From assembly GCA_028278205.1 (NCBI GenBank), contig JANQES010000014.1:24929-88928 (forward strand): a stretch of DNA of 64,000 nt. The letters run 5' to 3'. This DNA is from Rhodothermales bacterium (GTDB taxonomy: Bacteria; Bacteroidota; Rhodothermia; Rhodothermales; Bin80). This document shows positions 58,025-64,000 of this stretch, piece by piece (the first letter of the stretch is position 1; every line of letters starts with the position of its first letter). The position numbers and the translations under genes were made by a program. The notes under the pieces are model-generated. The model was given only the letters and a program-made list of their open reading frames with translations, was not told the origin of the DNA and ran no database searches.

Positions 58025-58245
58025 CACATTGAAAAAAATTGAGACCCAGCGCCTTCTGTATTTCTATAGTGTCTTAATAATTTTCGATTTACTCCCGTGA
58101 AATTTATATGCTTTTTATTTGAATCATCCTGTCATTGCTAACGAATGCGCAATCGACTATTATACCTGAGTCCGGTTGACTGCTTGCGGATTGGCGCAGG
58201 CCGATGCTCTTTGATTATTTATTTCGGTACAGGCACCTCCGAAAA

Positions 58246-58391
58246 GTCCCCCTTCGAAGGGGTGCCCCGACGCAGGAGGGGCGGGGGATGTTCGCGCGGC
58301 TTGCTAAAAACCTCTTCTCAGGCCGCGCGAACATCCCCCTGCGCCGCTCCGCCTTCGCTGCGCGACGCTGTCCCCCTTCCAAGGGGGAATC
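58246..58391. repeat. Nested inverted repeat in the sigma-factor leader
   Basis: The outer arms TCCCCCTTCGAAGGGG and TCCCCCTTCCAAGGGGGA enclose a perfect 17-bp stem: GGGGATGTTCGCGCGGC (58284-58300) against its complement at 58322-58338. The right half carries TTCGCTGCGCGACGCTG, like the element at 28936. The gap 57927-58482 otherwise holds an AT-rich stretch (58025-58140) that may contain the sigma gene's promoter. Confidence 0.9.
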
Positions 58392-58482
58392 TTCGGTGTC
58401 AACACGCGTACCCGTTCTAAATAGCAAAGAGCATCCGCTTGCGTTTTCCATTTTAAAGAGGCCCCCTCATCAGGAAAAACGT

Positions 58483-59067
58483 ATGGCGAAACCCCCTTCG
58501 GCCCAGGTCACGCAACTGCTTGAGGATTATTGCAGCGGACGCCAGGAGGCAATGGATCAGTTGCTGCCGTTGGTGTACAACCAACTTCATAAGATGGCCC
58601 GCCAGCAGCGCCGCGCCCGCCGCGACTATACGCTCAACACCACGGCGCTCGTCCATGAGGCCTATATCAAGCTCATCAAACACCCGGATCCGTCCTGGGA
58701 AAACCGGGCGCACTTCTTCCGCGTAGCCGCCAAAGCCATGCGTCAGATCCTCGTCGATTATGCCAAGGCCCAGTTGACGGCCAAACGCGGCGGCGATGCG
58801 CCCAGGCTCTCGCTCAACCAGACCAGCGAGTTTCCCCTGGAAGAGCGCATCCATCTCTCCGAAGAACGCTCCGAAGAGTTGCTCGCCGTAGACGAAGCGC
58901 TCAAACGCCTGGCCGCCTTCGACGAGCGCCTGAGCCAGATCGTGGAACTCCGCTATTTTGCCGGCTTTACCATCCCCGAAACGGCAGAAGCCCTGGACCT
59001 CTCTCCGACGACGGTCAAGCGCGACTGGACGACCGCCCGCGCCTGGCTCTCCCGTGAACTAGGCTGA
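58483..59067 (+). CDS. ECF sigma factor, X6 type
   Basis: The 194-residue protein starts MAKPPSAQVTQLLEDYCSGR. Region 2 is QLLPLVYNQLHKMARQQRRA and TTALVHEAYIKLIKHPDPSW, region 4 is AAFDERLSQIVELRYFAGFT with TIPETAEALDLSPTTVKRDW. The HFFRVAAKAMRQILVDYAKA phrase is characteristic of the X6 (TIGR02999-type) group that is typically followed by a kinase gene. A kinase gene with TPRs starts 26 bp downstream. Regulation is probably through phosphorylation. The frame extends upstream through the repeat, but this methionine is the family start. Confidence 0.93.
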   Translation: MAKPPSAQVTQLLEDYCSGRQEAMDQLLPLVYNQLHKMARQQRRARRDYTLNTTALVHEAYIKLIKHPDPSWENRAHFFRVAAKAMRQILVDYAKAQLTAKRGGDAPRLSLNQTSEFPLEERIHLSEERSEELLAVDEALKRLAAFDERLSQIVELRYFAGFTIPETAEALDLSPTTVKRDWTTARAWLSRELG

Positions 59068-59093
59068 CATCCTCCCGGCTTTGTATTCTCGCC

Positions 59094-61559
59094 ATGAATC
59101 CAGCGCAGTGGCAGCAGGTCAAGGCTCTCTTCGAAGAAATCCTGGATCAGGCCCCGGCAGATCGGGCGGCGTTTCTTGACGCGGCCTGCCCGGACGAAGC
59201 CCTCCGGCGCGAGGTCGAAGCCTTACTGGCCTCCCACGAAGAAGCCACCGCCGAAGGCCGCTTCGAATCGCCGATGTTCGAAGAGACCGGCTTTGACGAG
59301 CCCGTAGCCGCCTCGTCGATGCGAGCCGGGCAGCGGGTGGGGGCCTATCGCATCGTCGAAGAAATCGCGCGGGGTGGGATGGGCGCGGTCTATCTGGCCG
59401 AACGCGCCGATGCGCAGTTCGACAAACGCGTGGCCGTCAAGCTCGTCCGGCACGGCCTCGACAGCGACGCGCTGCGCCGCCGCTTCCGGGCCGAACGCCA
59501 GATCCTGGCCCGCCTCGAACACCCCCACATCGCCCGCCTCCTCGACGGGGGCATGACCGAGACCGGCCTGCCTTTCCTGGTCATGGAATACATCGAAGGC
59601 GTCCGCATCGATCAATACTGCAACGATCACCAGCTTTCGACCAGCGAGCGGCTGGAGCTTTTCCTGACGGTCTGCGACGCGGTTCAGTACGCGCACCAAA
59701 ACCTCGTCGTCCACCGCGATCTCAAACCGTCGAACATGCTCGTGACGAAGCAGGGCGCGGTGAAACTGCTCGACTTCGGCATCGCCAAACTGCTCGACGA
59801 AGACGCCGCGACAGACTCCGGTGACGAACTGCCGCTGACGCGAACGGGCATGCGGATGATGACGCCGCAATACGCCGCCCCCGAACAGGTGCGCGCCGAC
59901 CTCGTCACGACGGCTACGGATGTCTATGCGCTGGGCATCATTCTCTACGAACTCCTGTCGGGGCAGCGTCCTTATCGCCTCGGCGGCCTCTCGCCCGGCG
60001 AGGTCGAGCGGGTTATTTGCGATGAAGAGCCGGCGCGGCCCAGCACCGCCGTCACACGTCCGGCAGACACCGGCGCCACGCGCCCGGCCACGCCCGAAGA
60101 AATCAGCCGGATGCGCGCTACCGAACCCGACAAGCTGCGCCGCCTGCTCTCGGGCGATCTCGATACCATCGTGCTGAAGGCGCTACGCAAAGACCCGGCC
60201 CGGCGCTATCTCTCGGTCGAACAATTCGCCGAAGACATTCGCAACTACCTGGCCGGACGCCCGGTGACGGCCCGCCCCGACGCCCTCTCGTATCGAGCCT
60301 CCAAATTCATCCGCCGCCACTGGGTAGGCGTGCTGGCCACCACGCTGGTCTTCCTCTCGCTCGTGACCGGCATCGCCGCGACGGCCTGGCAAGCCCGGGT
60401 AGCCGACCAGCAACGCCGCAAAGCCGAGCAACGCTTCGCCGACATCCGCCAGCTCGCCAGCACCTTCCTCTTCGAATTACACGACGACATCGCCGACCTG
60501 CCCGGCTCAACGGCGGCCCGCGAACATCTGGTGACGCGTTCGCTCGAATACCTCGACCGGCTCGCCCAGGATGCCGATGCCAACGCCGACCCGTCGTTCC
60601 TCCTGGAGATCGCCACGGCCTATCGCAAAGTGGGCGACGTGCAGGGGAATCCGACGAACGCCAACCTGGGCCAGACGCAAGCCGCCCTGGCGAGCTACTA
60701 CAAAGCCACGACGACCGCCCAATCGGTGCTCGATACCAACCCGGACGACCCCGAAGCCCGCCGGACGCTGGCGCTCATCCAGGAAAAACTCAGCGACGTC
60801 GAAGCTGCCACTGGCAACCTCCAGGCTGCCGACAGCGCCATGCGTCAGGCCGTCGCCCTCTATCAAACGATCACCCAGACCCACCCTGAAAAGCCGGAGA
60901 ACTGGACTCAGTACGCCATCGGCCTGATCAAACAGGGCGATCTGATGGGCAATCCCAACTTCTCCAACCTCGGCGATTCGCTGGCGGCGCTGGCGCTTTA
61001 TCACCGCGCCCAGCCGCTCCTCGACAGCCTCTACGCGGTCGATTCGTCGCAGGCCAATGTCTTTCGGCTGCGCGGGCTCATCCACGAGCGCATCGGTACT
61101 ATCTATGATTTGATGGATCAAAACGACGCGGCGCTCGAAGCCTTCCAGACCTCACTCGAACTGCGCGAAGCCTATGCCGCGCAGCACGCCAGCAACACCA
61201 ACGCCATCCGCGACCTGGCTGTTGCCCACGAAAAGATGGGCGATATGTTTGTGAAAGCCAACCGCCTCGGCGAAGCCCTGCGCCGCTACGACCAATCCAA
61301 AGACATCTTCGAAGACCTCTGGCAGGCCGATACGGTGAATGCCCAGGCGCGGCTCTCGCTTGCCATCAGCTACATCCACCTCGGCGATGTGTCGGGCTAT
61401 TCAGAACAGCCGAATCTCGGCAGACGCCAGGACGCGCTGGCCTACTTCCGCACCTCGCTGGCCTTCATCGAGCACGTCTACGAGGCCGATTCGACGAACA
61501 CCCGCACGAAGTTTTTGCGCGACCTCGTCCGGGGACGCATCGATCATCTCGGCGGTTAG
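59094..61559 (+). CDS. Ser/Thr protein kinase with TPR-like C-terminal half
   Basis: The 821-residue protein has an N-terminal segment typical of sigma-linked kinases (WQQVKALFEEILDQAPADRA, LLASHEEATAEGRFESPMF). The kinase domain spans about 80-390: P-loop EIARGGMGAVYLAER, catalytic H207-R208-D209 in VVHRDLKPSNMLVTK, D227 in LLDFGIAKL, YAAPEQVR. A membrane span lies at about 410-432 (WVGVLATTLVFLSLVTGIAA). Outside are many helical repeats (TAYRKVGDVQGNPTNANLGQ, LSLAISYIHLGDVSGYSEQP), TPR-like with a GDVxGNPxxxNLG variation. It is tightly linked to the X6 sigma gene. Its last 4 bp overlap the convergent porin gene. Confidence 0.95.
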   Translation: MNPAQWQQVKALFEEILDQAPADRAAFLDAACPDEALRREVEALLASHEEATAEGRFESPMFEETGFDEPVAASSMRAGQRVGAYRIVEEIARGGMGAVYLAERADAQFDKRVAVKLVRHGLDSDALRRRFRAERQILARLEHPHIARLLDGGMTETGLPFLVMEYIEGVRIDQYCNDHQLSTSERLELFLTVCDAVQYAHQNLVVHRDLKPSNMLVTKQGAVKLLDFGIAKLLDEDAATDSGDELPLTRTGMRMMTPQYAAPEQVRADLVTTATDVYALGIILYELLSGQRPYRLGGLSPGEVERVICDEEPARPSTAVTRPADTGATRPATPEEISRMRATEPDKLRRLLSGDLDTIVLKALRKDPARRYLSVEQFAEDIRNYLAGRPVTARPDALSYRASKFIRRHWVGVLATTLVFLSLVTGIAATAWQARVADQQRRKAEQRFADIRQLASTFLFELHDDIADLPGSTAAREHLVTRSLEYLDRLAQDADANADPSFLLEIATAYRKVGDVQGNPTNANLGQTQAALASYYKATTTAQSVLDTNPDDPEARRTLALIQEKLSDVEAATGNLQAADSAMRQAVALYQTITQTHPEKPENWTQYAIGLIKQGDLMGNPNFSNLGDSLAALALYHRAQPLLDSLYAVDSSQANVFRLRGLIHERIGTIYDLMDQNDAALEAFQTSLELREAYAAQHASNTNAIRDLAVAHEKMGDMFVKANRLGEALRRYDQSKDIFEDLWQADTVNAQARLSLAISYIHLGDVSGYSEQPNLGRRQDALAYFRTSLAFIEHVYEADSTNTRTKFLRDLVRGRIDHLGG

Positions 61560-62674
61560 AAAACAAACTGGGCCTGAAGCACGAGCCCATAGGAGGGCGC
61601 AACGGGATCGAGCCGGGTGGTCCAGGCCAGCGTGATGCGCTCCTGATGGTAGGGCAAACCGCGCCATGCACTCGGGCTGATGCTGGCACCCAGGGTCAGG
61701 AAGGTGTGATCATCCCCTCCGTGTGTCGTGTTGGGGTCGAAATGTTCGTAGCGGGCAAAGACTTCGCTGCCGCGGAAGAGCCGGCTTGCGGCGAAGACAG
61801 AGAGCCCTTGAACCTGTTGCTGAAAGTTGCCCTGTGCAGCCGGGGTTTCATAGTCGAGACCGAGGAAATCTACTTTCAGGCGGAGGGGTTGGCTGCCGGG
61901 CGTCGCGCCCCAATAGAGATGGGCGCCATAGGTGGTGTAGGCCCGGCCCATGTCGTTATGCGCTGTGTTGGGGTTACGCGTCGTGTTCCTGCCCGCGAAC
62001 CCGCCGATCTCTAACCCGGCCACAGCCTGAGGCCGATAGGCCGCCTCTATCGTCGCAGCCAGCCCGGTTTGGTCGATGCCGCGGGTGGTGCTGCCCACGC
62101 CCACCTCTTCCCGGAAGTTGCCGCGTGCCCGGCCCCAGTGGCCGTCGCCGTTGTGCAAAAAAGCCCGGATATGCCCTTGCGGCTGGGTCCATCGCGCTTC
62201 GATACCGAAGTCGTGAGCATCGGCCCCGACGGTGCGTTTGGCCCATTCGCCCACACTCACGGGGCGGTCGATGGCGTCGATCTTCGTATGCGAGGCCAGC
62301 GCTGCCGGACGCGCGCCGAGGATCCGGCCCGCTCGTAGCTGCAAGGCCGAAGAGAGGCGATATTCGAGCGCAAGGTCCAGCACTCTAAATTCGGCATTGG
62401 CGCCTTCGCCCTGGATGAAAAACGCAACGCGCTCTCCCCAGGACGCCTTGAGCCGAAGCCGGAGCCGCCGGACGCCAAAGCCGACGCGGTTGGAGGCCGC
62501 GAGGTCATCGTGGGCGTACGTAGCCCGGACCTGGGCCGTGCCCCCCACCTGCAATGCCAGCTTCTCCACGCCGAGCGAGGGGGGATTGGAAGGAAGGGTC
62601 TGCGCCCGAGAGGCAGGAACCAGCAAAGATCCGCAAAGGAGCAGGAGCGCGAGGATTCTATAGAAAGTGGTCAT
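61556..62674 (-). CDS. Porin-like outer-membrane beta-barrel protein
   Basis: The 372-residue protein has signal peptide MTTFYRILALLLLCGSLLVP, cleavage near ASRAQ. It then has alternating strands such as VGFGVRRLRLRLKASWGERV, AFFIQGEGANAEFRVLDLAL, YRLSSALQLRAGRILGARPA and AYTTYGAHLYWGATPGSQPL, and ends LVLQAQFVF with a terminal aromatic. The RRLRLxLKA...GERVAFFIQG start is typical of phosphate-selective porin O/P relatives. Ion preference is unknown. The start is the ATG at 62674; upstream frames enter promoter DNA. A 27-bp motif lies 81 bp upstream. Confidence 0.85.
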   Translation of the reverse strand: MTTFYRILALLLLCGSLLVPASRAQTLPSNPPSLGVEKLALQVGGTAQVRATYAHDDLAASNRVGFGVRRLRLRLKASWGERVAFFIQGEGANAEFRVLDLALEYRLSSALQLRAGRILGARPAALASHTKIDAIDRPVSVGEWAKRTVGADAHDFGIEARWTQPQGHIRAFLHNGDGHWGRARGNFREEVGVGSTTRGIDQTGLAATIEAAYRPQAVAGLEIGGFAGRNTTRNPNTAHNDMGRAYTTYGAHLYWGATPGSQPLRLKVDFLGLDYETPAAQGNFQQQVQGLSVFAASRLFRGSEVFARYEHFDPNTTHGGDDHTFLTLGASISPSAWRGLPYHQERITLAWTTRLDPVAPSYGLVLQAQFVF

Positions 62675-62754
62675 CGTCTTCGTTCGAAGGTTGATATCCG
62701 CAGAGGGTGAAAGCGGCTGACGGCCTGCGTCGATCATCAGCCTCACCCCTACCT

Positions 62755-62781
62755 ACGAGAACCTGAACGAGATCGGACCAT
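62755..62781 (-). promoter_or_regulatory. 27-bp motif upstream of the porin gene
   Basis: Minus-strand ATGGTCCG, 12 bp, TTCTCGT, 81 bp upstream of the porin start. It is the mirror partner of the site at 62803-62829, 21 bp away. Confidence 0.75.
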
Positions 62782-62802
62782 GGCGAGGCAAAAGACAGAA
62801 CG

Positions 62803-62829
62803 ATGGTCCGATCCCGTGACAATTCTCGT
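62803..62829 (+). promoter_or_regulatory. 27-bp motif upstream of the arrestin-like gene
   Basis: Plus-strand ATGGTCCG, 12 bp, TTCTCGT, 46 bp upstream of the start at 62876. It forms a divergent pair with the previous site. Confidence 0.75.
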
Positions 62830-62875
62830 TTAGAGAGGGAGAAAACACCCTCTTCAACGAAATGCCACGACCCCG

Positions 62876-63928
62876 ATGTCCAGATGCCGTTTACAGATCG
62901 AACTCGACCGGCCCGGCGCCGTGTATGCCGCCAGAGAAACCCTCACCGGGCATGTTGCCGTGCAGGTGCGGCAGCGCTGCGAATGCCGCGCGCTGACGCT
63001 CGACTGTGCCTGGGATCTGCCGGGCACTGACTCGTCTGCGGCCCACACCGCGTCGTCATCCAGCCTCTTTGAAGGCGTCTGGGAGCCGGGGCAATATCGC
63101 TACCCCTTCGAATTCATCGTGCCCAACGGCCCGTTTACGTACGCCGGCAAACTCTTCAAAATTCGATGGCTTCTGAAGGCCAGGGCCGATCTACCGCTGG
63201 CCGTCGATCCCAAAGCCAAAACCTGGTTCACCCTCGTGCCCGGCCCAACCGACGAGCCGGTGAACCACGGCCCGGCGCATGATCGGCAGGCCGCGCCGGA
63301 CGATCATGAACAGAATAAAAAGAAGCTGGTGCTCTGGGCCATCGCGGCGATGTTCTTTGGATTGGCCTGTGTGTATATGGTCATCGTTCATTCCCCCGCT
63401 GCACTGTGGCAAACCCTGGTCGGCATCGGATTCGCCGGGGCAGGTGGCCTGGGAGGTCTCGGTCTGCTCTATCTGGCCTTCCGCAATACCCTGGCCCAGC
63501 GCGTGCTAGGCCCCGTCGAGGTGCAGATCACGCCGGATGGTTGCGCGCCGGGAAGTACGCTCGCCTGTACCCTCCGCTTCTGCCCACCCACAGACGTACC
63601 CATCAACGCCATCGAACTCTCGCTCGTAGGGCAGGAACTGGCGTTTCGAGAAGACGGAGAGGGCGATGGCTCCTATGTCGATCACCTGATCCATCAAGAC
63701 GAGCAACGATTCTACGAAGGGCACCCGGTGCGCGCCGGGCAGGAGGTATCCTTGACCACGCAATTCACCCTGCCCGCCGAGGCGCCCTACACCTTCGCGA
63801 CGCGAAACGCCGAGGTAGCCTGGAAACTCACCGCGCACATAGACCTGCCGCGCTACCCCGATTGGTTCTTTTACCACCCGATCACGGTGACACCCGCCTT
63901 AATGAATTTTGACGCTCGAATTCGGTAA
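62876..63928 (+). CDS. Arrestin-like membrane protein
   Basis: The 350-residue protein has an arrestin-type N-terminal beta-sandwich at about 1-125: MSRCRLQIELDRPGAVYAAR, ETLTGHVAVQVRQRCECRAL, PFEFIVPNGPFTYAGKLFKI, RWLLKARADLPLAVDPKAK. Two adjacent membrane spans follow at about 151-171 and 176-202 (VLWAIAAMFFGLACVYMVIV, GAGGLGGLGLLYLAF). A second arrestin-type half comes after (VEVQITPDGCAPGSTLACTL, PVRAGQEVSLTTQFTLPAEA, WKLTAHIDLPRYPDWFFYHP). Arrestin folds bind other proteins. Its last residues (MNFDARIR) are encoded by the 86-bp repeat element. It shares a promoter motif with the porin and FHA protease. Confidence 0.75.
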   Translation: MSRCRLQIELDRPGAVYAARETLTGHVAVQVRQRCECRALTLDCAWDLPGTDSSAAHTASSSSLFEGVWEPGQYRYPFEFIVPNGPFTYAGKLFKIRWLLKARADLPLAVDPKAKTWFTLVPGPTDEPVNHGPAHDRQAAPDDHEQNKKKLVLWAIAAMFFGLACVYMVIVHSPAALWQTLVGIGFAGAGGLGGLGLLYLAFRNTLAQRVLGPVEVQITPDGCAPGSTLACTLRFCPPTDVPINAIELSLVGQELAFREDGEGDGSYVDHLIHQDEQRFYEGHPVRAGQEVSLTTQFTLPAEAPYTFATRNAEVAWKLTAHIDLPRYPDWFFYHPITVTPALMNFDARIR

Positions 63929-63987
63929 TAGGGCGTCGGTATCCTGAAGGCCGAAAACCGCCCATGGATTTCCCTGTCAAAATTCAT
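63902..63987. repeat. 86-bp inverted-end repeat element, copy 3
   Basis: Begins ATGAATTTTGACGCTCGAAT and ends CCCTGTCAAAATTCAT. Reversed, it aligns with 43976-44061 along its full 86 bp. Its left end overlaps the last eight codons and stop of the arrestin-like gene. Nothing else is visible to the window edge. Confidence 0.85.
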
Positions 63988-64000
63988 TAAATCGGGCTTT

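Noticed and set aside
62803..63030. 75-residue ORF beginning at the plus-strand 27-bp motif (its ATG is in ATGGTCCG)
   Set aside because: It overlaps the arrestin-like gene in another frame and has a basic low-complexity product; the ATG is part of the regulatory motif.
1..64000. tRNA, rRNA, tmRNA or SRP RNA genes
   Set aside because: I saw no TTCGANTC-type T-loop with flanking cloverleaf pairing and no conserved rRNA blocks; short or divergent RNAs could still be missed without a covariance search.

Overview
The window is GC-rich, densely coded bacterial chromosome. It most likely comes from a Rhodothermales-type member of the Bacteroidota/Rhodothermota. The reasons are three secreted proteins with C-terminal type IX secretion sorting domains of the 'NYPNPFNP' style, a FecI/FecR-controlled TonB receptor with an STN domain paired with a DUF4249 lipoprotein, a DUF5916 protein, and an X6-type ECF sigma factor beside a TPR kinase. 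No rRNA, tRNA, CRISPR array, phage or intact transposon was recognised.

Layout. 0-6.6 kb: secreted proteins and lipoproteins (DUF5916, PQQ-type sugar dehydrogenase with sorting domain, M15 peptidase). 6.6-13.3 kb: DUF6483 protein, then the TonB receptor/DUF4249/ECF sigma/FecR unit and an internally deleted Uma2 gene. 13.4-17.4 kb: S9 peptidase, a DUF819-like remnant and a PKD-domain protein. 17.8-25.1 kb: an export system (HlyD-type adaptor, MacB/FtsX-type permease, TolC-type channel) split by a 2.6-kb block holding an AraC-type regulator, a small secreted protein and a propeller lipoprotein; the block ends in a second, truncated adaptor 3' end. 25-34 kb: membrane protein, TPR lipoprotein, class III aminotransferase, GH29 fucosidase, polysaccharide deacetylase, Ntn asparaginase and SGNH hydrolase, suggesting glycan and glycopeptide turnover. 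34-46 kb: SRPBCC protein, AT-richer small ORFs, an ABC transporter pair, TrmH-type methyltransferase, SDR, TakP-like TRAP binding protein, LOG protein, Cys/Met PLP enzyme with a neighbouring Lrp/AsnC regulator, DinB protein, esterase and a nucleotidyltransferase pair. 46-51 kb: two large T9SS cargo proteins. 51.4-64 kb: a phosphosignalling island with three Ser/Thr kinases, a PP2C phosphatase, an FHA-transmembrane-trypsin protease, an X6 ECF sigma factor, a porin and an arrestin-like membrane protein.

Three observations stand out. A 27-bp bipartite motif, ATGGTCCG-N12-TTCTCGT, lies upstream of the FHA protease and, as a divergent pair, upstream of the porin and the arrestin-like gene, implying one regulon. 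An 86-88 bp element with inverted ends (TGAATTTTG.../...CAAAATTCA) occurs three times. Many intergenic gaps carry a quasi-palindrome built from locus-specific 7-9 bp words, and several genes take their stop codon or last residues from such elements.

All calls come from reading the sequence and from family knowledge. No database search was run, and residue positions are counted from the chosen start.
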